Counted from the stretch's first letter, positions 53,721-63,147 are shown. The stretch: DNA of 64,000 nucleotides from an uncultured Clostridia bacterium (GCA_934167965.1 CAKPMJ010000003.1:199605-263604), one strand, 5' to 3'. The notes: a model not told the origin generated them from the sequence alone. Numbers and translations are program-made.

Positions 53721-55331
53721 TTAAATCATTCCTTTCATAACTTTTATTATTTCTTTACTTAACTTGCTAGCTTTTTCTTTATTAGCATAATAATCTGCAA
53801 ATGCTTCTCCTATAGTTTCTTGACTATCTGTAATAGCATAATCTGAAATATTTTTTATTATTTTTTCTTTCTGTATTCTATCATATATATTTAAATTATT
53901 AAAGGCTTTTTCAATAATATTATTTGTTGTTATATTATTGTTGTAATCAAATCTCATTGCTTTTAAATTTTCTTTATTTATTTTCTTTATTATCTCAAAA
54001 GCAACCATATGTCCTGTTTCATGTATGCCTATATCTTTATATGTTGTTCCTTTTACATTTATATTTTGTTTTGTGCCTTCTTTATAAAACGATTTTATAT
54101 TTGAGTTAAATGTATTTTCATTTATTTCTAAAACATACCCATTTTTATTAGGTCTAACAGCCATTGCTGAATTGTCATTTGATTTTACAACTTTATATTT
54201 TATGTCTTTATCTTTTAAAATAGAAAAATCTTTATATACTATTTCCATTCTATTAAGGTTTTTAAACAATGCAATTCTATTAATCTTATTAAAATCTTTA
54301 TTGCTTAAAATCTTTATTCCATTAATAATTATATTTTCTTTTTTGTCAAGTATCATATCTACTTGTTTTTCAACTGATAACAAATACATTATTGTACTTC
54401 TGCAATAATGAAAATGATGTTGTATCGGTGGAAGATTTAAGCCTAGTACTAATCCATTACATCTAATTCTTTGTACTGTTAATTCTTTTTGAGTCTCACC
54501 ATAATATCTATTAAATACATTTTCTTTATTTATATAGAACTCTTGATTATTTAAGCTATCACACATTAATGTTGTTTTATCATCTTCTACTGCAATAAAT
54601 CTAACTTTTGAATTATCTTCCGTTACTTCTTTTATTCCCTCAACTTTGGCTAAATTATTTAGTCCTATCATTTGCAAATCAACTGCACCAGATATTTTGT
54701 CATTATTTATATTAAGTTTTTGATTGTTTTGCCTATTTATTATCGTCTGAAACTCACTAGAATTGATTTCTAGGTCTCTTTGTTGTTGTATGTTTATAAT
54801 TACTTGTTTATATATTTGTTGTGCATTATATTGTATTGTTGCTTCAATGTATTGTTTCCAGTTAAAACCACTATAATTAGGTTGGTCTAATAATGCAAGA
54901 AATAAAGCCATCGGAATTACTAATGACTTTTTCTTCTTTTCAACTTCTTTTATGCCTTCTTGATAATAATAATTGGCATCTTCATACATTATTTGTTTTT
55001 CTTGTTCTTCTAATTTGTTTTGTTCTTCTATGTATGCACTATAAATAAGCAATTCTAGTATTTCACTGTTTTTTACTCTTGTTCTTTTATAAATATTATT
55101 TGCTAACATTCCAAAATAACCTGTTAATAGTCCTTGTTCTTTCCAAGACTCTATATATGTATTTATTCTTTTCTTAGTTTTATTATCAGCTATATTGTAT
55201 ATATTTTCTAATGTAAAATTAAACGTATCAAACAATTCTTGCAATCGATTTTGTGTCTGTTTTGATGTTTTATTATATAATAGTTTTAGTTGTTTCATAT
55301 ATTTATCATGTTGCTCCCACATATAAAACAC
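53721..55331 (-). CDS. MuF/SPP1 gp7-type head protein with C-terminal zincin-like domain
   Basis: 536 residues. Residues 1-300 are helical (MWEQHDKYMKQLKLLY...) and carry the MuF-type segment near 260-310 (NRYYGETQKELTVQRIRCNG). The C-terminal 180 residues contain HETGH at 437-441 and a downstream ETIGEAFADYY (about 505-515), the two halves of a zinc metallopeptidase site. MuF proteins with toxin-like C-termini are known in prophages; here the cargo is a putative peptidase. It enters the capsid and may be injected. Confidence 0.8.
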   Translation of the reverse strand: MFYMWEQHDKYMKQLKLLYNKTSKQTQNRLQELFDTFNFTLENIYNIADNKTKKRINTYIESWKEQGLLTGYFGMLANNIYKRTRVKNSEILELLIYSAYIEEQNKLEEQEKQIMYEDANYYYQEGIKEVEKKKKSLVIPMALFLALLDQPNYSGFNWKQYIEATIQYNAQQIYKQVIINIQQQRDLEINSSEFQTIINRQNNQKLNINNDKISGAVDLQMIGLNNLAKVEGIKEVTEDNSKVRFIAVEDDKTTLMCDSLNNQEFYINKENVFNRYYGETQKELTVQRIRCNGLVLGLNLPPIQHHFHYCRSTIMYLLSVEKQVDMILDKKENIIINGIKILSNKDFNKINRIALFKNLNRMEIVYKDFSILKDKDIKYKVVKSNDNSAMAVRPNKNGYVLEINENTFNSNIKSFYKEGTKQNINVKGTTYKDIGIHETGHMVAFEIIKKINKENLKAMRFDYNNNITTNNIIEKAFNNLNIYDRIQKEKIIKNISDYAITDSQETIGEAFADYYANKEKASKLSKEIIKVMKGMI

Positions 55332-55333
55332 CT

Positions 55334-56965
55334 CTATTCTTTATTTACTTGTTTATTAACTACTTTAGCTTGCTCTTTCTTATTATCTGCTGTTAATTTT
55401 TGTGATTTCTGTTGTTCTGTCAAATCTGTTACTTTGTTATCTTGATTATTTTCTTTATTATCTTGATTTGCTTCTGCTTGTCCCATCATTTGCATTTGTT
55501 CTAAATTCTTCTGTATATTTTCTTGATTTTGTAGATCCATTTCAGCAAGCTCTGACTCTGCATCAAGTCCAAATGGTAAATGACTTATAATTGATTTATC
55601 GCTTACTAATCCTCTCAATTTTAGCCAAGCATTTGTAAGACTTTCTGTATCAGTAGGTAGATTTCGAATTAATATAACATCAATATCTCTGAAATCATAC
55701 TCTTTTCCTTTTTTAAGATTTATTCTTTCAGTTATCATCTCCCACATTCTTAAATATTCTTTTCTAAATAAATGATGTGCTTGCTGTAATACTTGCTCTA
55801 ACGGAAAAAATTTCTTTTCCAATGCAGCTGCATTATCCGCATCGGTAAACCCTTGGTCAGTTACATTTGGTACTCCAGAAATCATAAGTGCCATATCTAA
55901 ACATGTTTTTTTATGATTTTCTGATGCAGTATCATTTATATCTTTTATAATCCAATCAATGTCTCCATCTTTATCTGGTGTATAGAATACTTTGGCATTT
56001 AATACAGCATCATCTTCTTGTATTCTTGCAGGATTTTTTGTCATTATTATATTGCCATTTTTATCTTTTTGTTCTTCTCCTTTGTCATTTACTAGTGGTA
56101 TTAGTGGCTCATTTGTTGGAGAAAACCCTGTTACTTTTAATTTTGCATTATCATTATAATCAAAAATATTAGCATTATTTTCAATTACTTTTTCATTTTT
56201 GTTTATTAAAGTCATAACATTTTCAAAAAATGACATTCCATAAGGATTTTCTACAGCAAAACAAGGTAGATCAGTCCATCTCACTGGTTTATTACTTTCA
56301 TCTACTTCTTTAAAGTTATATTCAGCACTTTCAGTAATAGCCTTCTTTTCTACTCCATCAACAAATTGCTTTTTATAGTCTTTTGTTATTATTTCTAAAT
56401 GTGTTTCAATTCCACCTGTTGCTGTATTTTCGTACCAACATCTTAATAATCCTACTTTTGTACTTGGTACATCATAATTCCAAATAGCCACCGTATTCAA
56501 ACTTGAAACATTAGCATATACTTCTTCATTCTTCTTATTTTCATATACTAGTCCATAACATGCTCCAGTTGTAATATAATCGAGTACACAATCATAAAAA
56601 AAGCTACCATTGTCATTATATTTTGCAATATAATCAATAACAGCTTGATAGTCTTCTGGATCATTCTTTTCTCCAAAAGCTCTTTTAAATATTCTACTTA
56701 GGATTCCTTTTTGAGTTTTATTTATGTTCTTTACCTTGAATTGAGGCTCTTTTCCACCAAAATATCCACTTGCAATAATGCTTATATAATATTCAAGTGC
56801 AACAACCACATCCTTTTGGTCATATTTTCTTGTAAACCTATCTTGTAAGTATTTTCTACGCATAAATATAGGCAATGCTTTTCCCCATAATATGCTTATG
56901 TTTTGGTTTATATTTTTTTCACTTAAAAACTCATCTTTATATTGTATTTTTTCTACAAAACTCAT
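55334..56965 (-). CDS. Portal protein (SPP1 gp6-like)
   Basis: 543 residues forming the dodecameric DNA gate at the capsid vertex. Segments YLQDRFTRKYDQKDVVVALEYYISIIASGYFGGKEP and VPNVTDQGFTDADNAAALEKKFFPLEQVL are typical. Gln/Asn-rich C-terminal tail (about 480-543). Follows terL by 12 bp and precedes the MuF-type gene by 2 bp. Confidence 0.9.
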   Translation of the reverse strand: MSFVEKIQYKDEFLSEKNINQNISILWGKALPIFMRRKYLQDRFTRKYDQKDVVVALEYYISIIASGYFGGKEPQFKVKNINKTQKGILSRIFKRAFGEKNDPEDYQAVIDYIAKYNDNGSFFYDCVLDYITTGACYGLVYENKKNEEVYANVSSLNTVAIWNYDVPSTKVGLLRCWYENTATGGIETHLEIITKDYKKQFVDGVEKKAITESAEYNFKEVDESNKPVRWTDLPCFAVENPYGMSFFENVMTLINKNEKVIENNANIFDYNDNAKLKVTGFSPTNEPLIPLVNDKGEEQKDKNGNIIMTKNPARIQEDDAVLNAKVFYTPDKDGDIDWIIKDINDTASENHKKTCLDMALMISGVPNVTDQGFTDADNAAALEKKFFPLEQVLQQAHHLFRKEYLRMWEMITERINLKKGKEYDFRDIDVILIRNLPTDTESLTNAWLKLRGLVSDKSIISHLPFGLDAESELAEMDLQNQENIQKNLEQMQMMGQAEANQDNKENNQDNKVTDLTEQQKSQKLTADNKKEQAKVVNKQVNKE

Positions 56966-56977
56966 TTTCTTTCTCCT

Positions 56978-58268
56978 TTACACTATACTATTGTATCCAA
57001 ATTGTAACTTCTTCTGATTTATATATTTTTCTACTGCATATCTCATTGCATCCATCAAGTGATTAAAGTCATCTATTGGTCTATTTATTTTATTTCCAAA
57101 CTTGTCCTCATCCCAAGTATAATTGCTTATTTCTGTTATGAAGTTTACACACCTAGGATGTATTATTATTTCAAAGTCTTGTATAAATTGAATTCCATTG
57201 TTTATGCTGTCTTTCCCTTTTAATGCTCCTGTAATGTGTCTTAAACCCATTCCTCTTAATTCGTCTATTGACTTTGGTTCTGCACTATCTGCCGTTATCT
57301 TTTCTTTTGAGTAGCCCATTTGATTTATTTTGTCATATATCGCTTTGTTACTCATTCCTTTTTGATAGATTTCATCATACACATAAATCTTTTTATTTTT
57401 TAAATCTATTGCACCGCAAAATAGTGCCGTTGGATCATTTGTATAACCAAAATCTAAACCAAAAGCACTATCTAAATTTCTTATTGTATTTAATTCAAAC
57501 TTTTCTTCTTTCCAATTTTCATAAACTAATCCGTCTACAATACCCCAGTTACCTAGTCCAGCAACTTGATACCTTCTAGGATTATTCTTTTTCATCCTTT
57601 CAAATACTTTTTTATCCGCTTCATCTAGCCATTCATTACAAAGATAATTTGTCGTCATTGCCAATATATCATCATCTTCTACATCGAAAAATCTTTTTTT
57701 AATCCAATGATGTTCATTCCAAGGATTTAATGTTATCGTTATTTGCTTGAATAATCCTTCTGGAACTTCTCCGTCTTATACTTTCATCTATTACATCAAA
57801 ATCTGATTCTTTTGTTATTTCGTATGCTTCTTCTATCCATAGCCAACATAAAACGCCAATATCTACTGATATTGATGTTACTTTTAATGGATCGTCTAAA
57901 CCTCTAAAATATATTTTCTGTCCAGTCGGCTTATATGTTATCTCCAGTGGACTTTCTTTTATCTCCCAAAAATTATCTACTTGTAGTCTGTGTATCGCCC
58001 ATTTAAGTTCTGTAAAACAACTGTCTTTTAATGTTCTATATGTTTTCCTTATTACAAGTGTGTTAGCCTCTTTGTATTTCATCATATTGCTTATTATCCA
58101 TAACGCTGTTGTTTTTGATTTTTTACTTGCTCTTGATCCTTTACATACTCTATATCTGCACTTACAATGCCAATATTCTGCATAACCTTTTCCAACTATA
58201 CTTTGCAATGATATTTTGTTTACTTGTTGTTGTGCTTTTCTATTTATTATTTTATTCTGTAATATCAT
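56978..58268 (-). pseudogene. terL: Terminase large subunit, split by a one-base frameshift
   Basis: The ATPase half (Walker A-like KGSRASKKSKT, Walker B-like CWLWIEEAYE) ends in the wrong frame after DESIR. Removal of one base near 57,773 restores GEVPEGLFKQITITLNPWNE, HHWIKKRFFD and then the nuclease half with DSAFGLDFGYTNDP and TADSAEPKS. Restored length about 430 residues, normal for PBSX/T4-like TerL. It overlaps terS by 17 bp. Either a true mutation or a sequencing error. Confidence 0.88.
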
Positions 58269-58665
58269 CTTGTATCACCACTGGCACATTTCCAGTTAAA
58301 TCCACTTTTTCTTTAAAAGTTCCATATTTCTGTCCTAATAATTTGGCACAGTCTGTTCTATCTTTCAAAGAAGCATCTAGCCCAAATTGATCTTTTTCTT
58401 CTCCACGCATTACTCTTGTAAGATACTGTAATACTTCTTCTTGTGAGGCTATTGTATTTTGTTGTAACTCTTCCATTCTGTTCTCTATATAATTTTTCAA
58501 CGAGTAATTTGCGAGTAATTTTCTCGCATTTGCTTCTGCAACTCTTCTTTTAGATGCCTTATACCCTGCATCAATATAGCTTTGTGTTGCATTCCCTGTT
58601 TCTATATATAAATCTGCAAATTTTTGTTGCTTAATTGTTAATTCTTTTATTTTTTCATTGTCCAT
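58252..58665 (-). CDS. terS: Terminase small subunit
   Basis: 137 residues: LTIKQQKFADLYIETGNATQSYIDAGYK is the DNA-binding helix-turn-helix typical of TerS; the C-terminal coil forms the ring. It picks the phage DNA for packaging. GGAAGTGAGGTAG before ATG. Confidence 0.93.
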   Translation of the reverse strand: MDNEKIKELTIKQQKFADLYIETGNATQSYIDAGYKASKRRVAEANARKLLANYSLKNYIENRMEELQQNTIASQEEVLQYLTRVMRGEEKDQFGLDASLKDRTDCAKLLGQKYGTFKEKVDLTGNVPVVIQDDITE

Positions 58666-58683
58666 CTACCTCACTTCCTTTTC

Positions 58684-58938
58684 CTATATCTCTTCTGCTA
58701 AATATTTTATTATATCAATCTTGCTGTAACATTCCTCTTGGATTTCGAATTTTGTTTTATATGTGATTTTATTTGTGTCTAAATCCAACGTCTCAACTAG
58801 TACCTTTTTCAGTATTTGATATTTCGTGCAATATTTCTTATTCTTTTCACTATAAAACTGAAAACTATTTATTTTATATATTTGTCCTTTCATTGATAAT
58901 GCATATAATAATTTATTTATGTTTTGATTTACATTCAT
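58684..58938 (-). CDS. Small phage protein, unknown
   Basis: 84 residues from ATG 58938 (TTTGGAGAAA before it): MNVNQNINKLLYALSMKGQI...; mixed alpha/beta. Lies ahead of terS; function not known. Confidence 0.6.
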   Translation of the reverse strand: MNVNQNINKLLYALSMKGQIYKINSFQFYSEKNKKYCTKYQILKKVLVETLDLDTNKITYKTKFEIQEECYSKIDIIKYLAEEI

Positions 58939-59083
58939 AATTTTCTCCAAAACCTATTTTTCTATTGCTCTCTTTTTCTAATGTATATCTATCCTTATTT
59001 GTATTAATTTCAATATATACTGACTTATAGTTTATGTTTTCTAATATTTTGCTTATTCTGTTTAATGCTGTTGTTTCTTTCAT
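58913..59083 (-). CDS. Small phage protein, unknown
   Basis: 56 residues from ATG 59083 (AAAGGTAAAAGC before it): MKETTALNRISKILENINYK ... The stop overlaps the next gene's start. Unknown function. Confidence 0.55.
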   Translation of the reverse strand: MKETTALNRISKILENINYKSVYIEINTNKDRYTLEKESNRKIGFGENYECKSKHK

Positions 59084-59171
59084 TGCTTTTACCTTTCTTA
59101 AAACATTTATCATAATCTTTGCATTGCTCACATTTTCTTTTCATACAATTATCATAATTAATCTCTTTCAT
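59025..59171 (-). CDS. Small Cys-rich phage protein
   Basis: 48 residues: CMKRKCEQCKDYDKC knuckle and a basic tail. It overlaps both neighbours in other frames, so one of these overlapping frames may not be used. No own binding site; would depend on coupling. Confidence 0.4.
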   Translation of the reverse strand: MKEINYDNCMKRKCEQCKDYDKCFKKGKSNERNNSIKQNKQNIRKHKL

Positions 59172-59295
59172 AATGCACACACTTTGTACATATTATTTTA
59201 TTATATTGAAATACTCTTATTTCACATTCTGTTTTATTTTTACATTTTGAACAATGCTCTTTTACATACTTTTCTATTCTTTCTTGATTAGTCAT
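59158..59295 (-). CDS. Small Cys-rich phage protein
   Basis: 45 residues: HCSKCKNKTECEI and ICTKCVHYE make a four-cysteine zinc site. AGAAGGTGTACAT before ATG. Common type in Firmicutes phage early regions. 59,296-59,530 upstream has no gene. Confidence 0.6.
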   Translation of the reverse strand: MTNQERIEKYVKEHCSKCKNKTECEIRVFQYNKIICTKCVHYERD

Positions 59296-59530
59296 ATGTA
59301 CACCTTCTTTTTTATTTATAAACACTACGAAATATGTAATTTATATATAATTGCACTCTAGAACTAAATAGCTTATATACTTCATCTTTATTAGATTACT
59401 TGTTGCTATTTTGCTATATATGTTTACATACTTCGTACTACTCATAAATTTATTATGTGCGGATACTTTATGGTCCACCCACAAAGCCACTCCAAGGATT
59501 TTATTTTCCGACAGACCTTTATAACTGTCC

Positions 59531-59606
59531 TGGTCTAGGTCGAAGGAGTCGAACCTTCAATCTCAGGTGTCCAAGACCTGCATCTTACCATCAAGACTTG
59601 ACCTAG
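59531..59606 (-). tRNA. Phage-encoded tRNA-Pro (UGG)
   Basis: 76 nt including encoded CCA. All arms pair: acceptor CTAGGTC/GACCTAG, D arm, anticodon stem CAGGT/ACCTG around CTTGGAC, T arm GAAGG-TTCGACT-CCTTC. Odd points are C1-G72, A at position 8 and A37. The anticodon reads TGG; isotype less sure than the fold. Confidence 0.78.
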
Positions 59607-59700
59607 ATATTAGAGCTCACTAGGAAAGCTCCACAACAAAAATCTTTTTTAAGGAGAATAATATATTAACTTTACCTAGTATTAGTTAATTGCATAATAA

Positions 59701-59726
59701 AAGAGCCTATCAACTGATAAGCTCTT
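59701..59726 (-). terminator. Terminator after the 93-aa phage gene
   Basis: AAGAGC.TATC / GATA.GCTCTT with a 4-nt loop, just after the stop. Confidence 0.8.
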
Positions 59727-59730
59727 GTTG

Positions 59731-60012
59731 TTACATATACCTTTTTATGTCAATCTTTACGACCCTCAAAAAGTGTGTATAATTTCCATAATTTTTTTCT
59801 TTATTGCTTTTAATTATATCTAAGTATTTTTCAGGTTCATTTTTTATTAATTGCGCTACATGGTCTATTTCACTTAGTTCTATTATTATCTCTAATTCAA
59901 CTTCTTTCTCTTTGGCATTTCTTATCGTGTCAAAATCTTCATTTTGATATAATTTAAGCAGTCTCTTATAAATTCCTATGTTATTTTCATTACCAATGTG
60001 TACTATTCTCAT
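59731..60012 (-). CDS. Small phage protein, unknown
   Basis: 93 residues from ATG 60012; AGGAGG lies close upstream. MRIVHIGNENNIGIYKRLLK ... acidic, mixed alpha/beta. It has its own terminator and lies between ArpU-like gene and tRNA. 60,022-60,263 upstream holds an AGAGT/ACTCT hairpin only. Confidence 0.6.
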   Translation of the reverse strand: MRIVHIGNENNIGIYKRLLKLYQNEDFDTIRNAKEKEVELEIIIELSEIDHVAQLIKNEPEKYLDIIKSNKEKNYGNYTHFLRVVKIDIKRYM

Positions 60013-60263
60013 ACATAACACCTCCTTTTTTAGAAGTATTATATATGATTTATTTTAAAAATGTTGTCGAAAAATGTCAAAAAAGCTAATATTAATAAAT
60101 TTCTTTTCATCCATTTTTTTCTTCTTCCTTTCTCATATAAATAAAAATAGAGTCATGTTTTTACACAACTCTAAATTATAGATTTTTGGGACCTCAATCA
60201 CTTGGTCTATGAATTAGTATCTCTCTAATTGTGATTGTTTTCATTATATATTAAAACACTTTT

Positions 60264-60686
60264 CTATGTCGTGATTACACCTTTTTTATCGTGTTCATCA
60301 AATTTTTTTAATGCTACACCATTCATTTTACACATATGCTTATAGTCATACCCCATCTCACTAGCAACAGTAACTAATGTTTTTCCTTGTATATATGCTT
60401 TTTCTAAGATTAATTTATATGGTTGTTCTACTTTATCAAGCTGTTTTAATATTGATTTTTGTTTATTGCTTTCTATAACTACTCTTTCTACAAGATCGTT
60501 TATATTATCCATTATCGTAGTAAGTTTTTCTGCCATGCTGTCTTGCACTTGTTTGCTTCCGTGTGGCATATCTGATAATGTTGATGTTATATTTGTTAAT
60601 GTTGCTTTGTATTGCTCTATGTATTCAAATCTTCCCTCTATCCATTTCTGGTTATATTTATATTTTTTTAAATCTTCTCTATTCAT
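60264..60686 (-). CDS. ArpU/sigma-70 region 4-like late gene activator
   Basis: 140 residues: helical N-terminus and C-terminal EQPYKLILEKAYIQGKTLVTVASEMGYDYKHMCKMNGVALKKF, a sigma region 4-type helix-turn-helix used by ArpU/RinA-like proteins to turn on packaging and head genes. It is upstream of the late block, the expected place. Confidence 0.8.
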   Translation of the reverse strand: MNREDLKKYKYNQKWIEGRFEYIEQYKATLTNITSTLSDMPHGSKQVQDSMAEKLTTIMDNINDLVERVVIESNKQKSILKQLDKVEQPYKLILEKAYIQGKTLVTVASEMGYDYKHMCKMNGVALKKFDEHDKKGVITT

Positions 60687-60697
60687 CTGTACCTCCC

Positions 60698-60871
60698 CTA
60701 TTTACATTTTTTTATTCTTATTATGTCTTGCTTCATTATGCTTTCTCTTAAACCATATCTATTCATGATTTGTATGTATCTGCCATAATTTTTTATAAAT
60801 ACTCCTAACTTTTTCTTTGTCTTTCCATCCTCTTTTACATCTACCGCTACATTATCTCCTTGTTCTATCAT
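60698..60871 (-). CDS. Small basic phage protein
   Basis: 57 residues: MIEQGDNVAVDVKEDGKTKK, then KNYGRYIQIMNRYGLRESIM. GGAGGAGTAACAA before ATG. KOW/SH3-like beta start; unknown. Confidence 0.6.
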   Translation of the reverse strand: MIEQGDNVAVDVKEDGKTKKKLGVFIKNYGRYIQIMNRYGLRESIMKQDIIRIKKCK

Positions 60872-60874
60872 TTG

Positions 60875-61432
60875 TTACTCCTCCCTTTCTTTTCTCCCTT
60901 CTAGTAGTTCTTGTAAAACATCTATTTGATTCTTTATTCTTTTTAAATTTCTATCTATATCTTTAAAATTACTGTCTGGTTCTGACAATTCTTCTGTCCA
61001 TTCTCTATCTTGTTCTTTTAGTTCTTCTATCTTGTCTTTTACTTTTTGAACTGAAATATAATTATCTTCTATATATAGTTTAAGAGCAACTCTTGAACCT
61101 TCTAATGCAAAAACTGTGTTATCTTCTCTTAACTTTTCAATTATCTTATCTTTTTCTTTTAATGCATTAAGAACGACTTCAATTGCTTTTGAGTTTCTTG
61201 TTTTAATATATTCTTTATCTATCATTTCTTTATGCTCTTTTAATAGAACTTCGTTCATTTTCAATGCTCTTTTATAATCTGATAAAATATGTTCTAACAT
61301 TCTTGCTAATTCTACAATTTCTTTATTGTAATATCCGTGCCAACCATTTTCTTCTTTATACTCTTTATCTGTTTTTATAGAATTTATAAAATGTTCCGCA
61401 TTTTTTATATTTTCTTCTATACTATTTCTCAT
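60875..61432 (-). CDS. Coiled-coil phage early protein
   Basis: 185 residues, nearly all helical, with heptads at about 60-110 and 130-180. The segment YYNKEIVELARMLEHILSDYKRAL is like phage structural-maintenance-type proteins, no named family. Precedes a DUF6527-like gene in the reading order after it. Confidence 0.6.
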   Translation of the reverse strand: MRNSIEENIKNAEHFINSIKTDKEYKEENGWHGYYNKEIVELARMLEHILSDYKRALKMNEVLLKEHKEMIDKEYIKTRNSKAIEVVLNALKEKDKIIEKLREDNTVFALEGSRVALKLYIEDNYISVQKVKDKIEELKEQDREWTEELSEPDSNFKDIDRNLKRIKNQIDVLQELLEGRKEREE

Positions 61433-61433
61433 A

Positions 61434-61712
61434 TTAGCACCACCTAACCTTATTATTCGTTATAAAATAATGTGATTTACATGGAATATTAAAATTTCCT
61501 ATGCTTGGGCTTAAACTTAATTCGCCATCTCTAAAATTTAAAGTCCATCCATTCATTCCTAATGGTGTTACTGTTTTTTCTCCGCAACCACAAGCACATA
61601 AATGAACTGCTACTTGACATTCTAAACAGACATAAAGTATCCCTTGTTTTAATTTATGTGGTATTCTTTCAACTGATTTTATTTCAAATTCTTCTATACT
61701 ATTTTCTTTCAC
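61434..61712 (-). CDS. DUF6527-like zinc-binding phage protein
   Basis: 92 residues. CACGCGEKTVTPLGMNGW, LSLSPSIGNFNIPCKSHYFI is the DUF6527 signature: a C-x-C-x2-C cluster and the SIGN...CxSHY end. Relatives are found beside ubiquitin-transfer-like genes in some bacteria; none is here. Reads directly into the next gene. Confidence 0.72.
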   Translation of the reverse strand: MKENSIEEFEIKSVERIPHKLKQGILYVCLECQVAVHLCACGCGEKTVTPLGMNGWTLNFRDGELSLSPSIGNFNIPCKSHYFITNNKVRWC

Positions 61713-61988
61713 TTAAAATACCTCGATTTCTTCTGATTTTTTTATGCTAACAGTTTCACAAACTTTTAAACCAAAAAATGTAAACTCTTCTGTTTTATAA
61801 TCTATCTTTAAATCTACTTCACACATTGTTTGTTTTAAACATTCAAATATCCATAAAGGTAATTTGATGTATTTAGGATAATTATGATACTTTGAAACAT
61901 AATCATGTATTCTATTATTAACAATACATTCTAGTTCTAAATATTCGATACTATCTTTAGTTGCTCTTTTATTTATTTTTTCTTTCAC
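61713..61988 (-). CDS. Small phage protein, unknown
   Basis: 91 residues: DSIEYLELECIVNNRIHDYV ... PKYIKLPLWIFECLKQTMCEVD. Stop abuts the next gene; the start overlaps the preceding one. Not recognised. Confidence 0.55.
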   Translation of the reverse strand: MKEKINKRATKDSIEYLELECIVNNRIHDYVSKYHNYPKYIKLPLWIFECLKQTMCEVDLKIDYKTEEFTFFGLKVCETVSIKKSEEIEVF

Positions 61989-62179
61989 TTAAAACACCTC
62001 TCTTTTCTTTTTTCAGCTCTTTTCTTTTTGGTTACTTCCAGATAATATTTATGTTGATATTCTTTGTAATAATGATATCTTTTTTCTTTTGGAATTATAT
62101 GTCTTGTTTGCTTTTTCCTATAACCAGGCTGATATAAATATAAGTTTTGCAAATTTATTTCACTAATATCTACAACCAT
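61985..62179 (-). CDS. Small basic phage protein
   Basis: 64 residues, very basic at the end (EVTKKKRAEKRKERCFK), Tyr-rich in the middle. Overlaps both neighbours by 4-10 bp. Nucleic-acid binding is possible. Confidence 0.55.
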   Translation of the reverse strand: MVVDISEINLQNLYLYQPGYRKKQTRHIIPKEKRYHYYKEYQHKYYLEVTKKKRAEKRKERCFK

Positions 62180-62409
62180 CTTTCCTCCTCAAATTTTCTC
62201 CAAATTGCTTTTAATATTTTTTTATCTATTTCTAGTGGATATATTTCATTATCTATAACTTTATTACAATCAAAATTTTTCTCATCTGGATAAAATCTAA
62301 TATACCAATCTTCTTTTTTATGCTTATATCTTATAACTCCAAAAGCTTCTCCTACATCTTTCTCGTATCCCAACTCTTCAAATAATTCATCAGTTGTTTT
62401 TTCTTTCAC
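62170..62409 (-). CDS. Small phage protein, unknown
   Basis: 79 residues: TTDELFEELGYEKD ... IRYKHKKEDWYIRFYPDEKNF ... ILKAIWRKFEEERW. This kind of short early gene is usual in Firmicutes phages (LFEELGYEK start). Function unknown. Confidence 0.6.
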   Translation of the reverse strand: MKEKTTDELFEELGYEKDVGEAFGVIRYKHKKEDWYIRFYPDEKNFDCNKVIDNEIYPLEIDKKILKAIWRKFEEERWL

Positions 62410-62425
62410 TATGTATCACTCCTCT

Positions 62426-62725
62426 CTAATAATCTATTTTTAATTTTTTATATCTAATTGGGTTTTCAGGCTGTATCTTTTCCAGTTCACTACTTCTAAA
62501 ATCAAATCTATTTCCATCTTCAAATTTAACTCCAAATATAAAATCTTTTTTATTATATGATATAGATGTTACTATTCCTAATTGTCCTTGATATTTAGCA
62601 TAAAAATTATCTTCTCCTAAATCCTTTTTTAACTCTTTTATCTTTACCATATCTCCAAATTCAAATTTACCTTCATTCTTTATAAAATTTATTATTTTCA
62701 TTATTTTACTTTTATATATTTTCAT
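62426..62725 (-). CDS. SH3-like phage protein
   Basis: 99 residues; FEFGDMVKIKELKKDL ... GQLGIVTSISY is an SH3/KOW-type beta barrel start. Unknown target. Confidence 0.55.
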   Translation of the reverse strand: MKIYKSKIMKIINFIKNEGKFEFGDMVKIKELKKDLGEDNFYAKYQGQLGIVTSISYNKKDFIFGVKFEDGNRFDFRSSELEKIQPENPIRYKKLKIDY

Positions 62726-62743
62726 ATCTTATTTACTCCTTTA

Positions 62744-63010
62744 CTAAATAATATTGGCTTCTATAATCTCATATCTATTGCTTTTAAGTTCATCATTATA
62801 GTTTCTCATCATTGCCCACTTACTAACTTCAATTGCTTGCCCTTGCATAATTTTTTTATAACATTTCTTTTTTGAAACTTTTATGATTTCTATTTTTTTA
62901 TGATATATATATGCTACACAATACATATAATATAATTTTTCTTTTTTATTTTTGAATTTTGGTTCAACGCTCCACTCTCGTAGAACTTTTTTAAATTGTT
63001 CTTCTGTCAT
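62744..63010 (-). CDS. Small phage protein, unknown
   Basis: 88 residues: MTEEQFKKVLREWSVEPKFK ... basic, helical. AAGGAG before ATG. Confidence 0.55.
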   Translation of the reverse strand: MTEEQFKKVLREWSVEPKFKNKKEKLYYMYCVAYIYHKKIEIIKVSKKKCYKKIMQGQAIEVSKWAMMRNYNDELKSNRYEIIEANII

Positions 63011-63012
63011 AT

Positions 63013-63147
63013 TTACTCCTTCACTACTAAATTTGCTTTGATTAAATCGTATAAAATTTCAATTTTATTATCATAGTCACAAGTTATATTTTTACAAATA
63101 AATAATTTTCTAGTATTCTTTTTATCTTTTCTTTCACTATATATCAC
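63013..63147 (-). CDS. Possible small Cys-containing phage ORF
   Basis: 44 residues from GTG 63147, overlapping the stop of the repeat protein: LFICKNITCDYDNKIEILYD. AAGGAGGA lies almost on the start, so the initiation point is unsure. Confidence 0.35.
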   Translation of the reverse strand: MIYSERKDKKNTRKLFICKNITCDYDNKIEILYDLIKANLVVKE

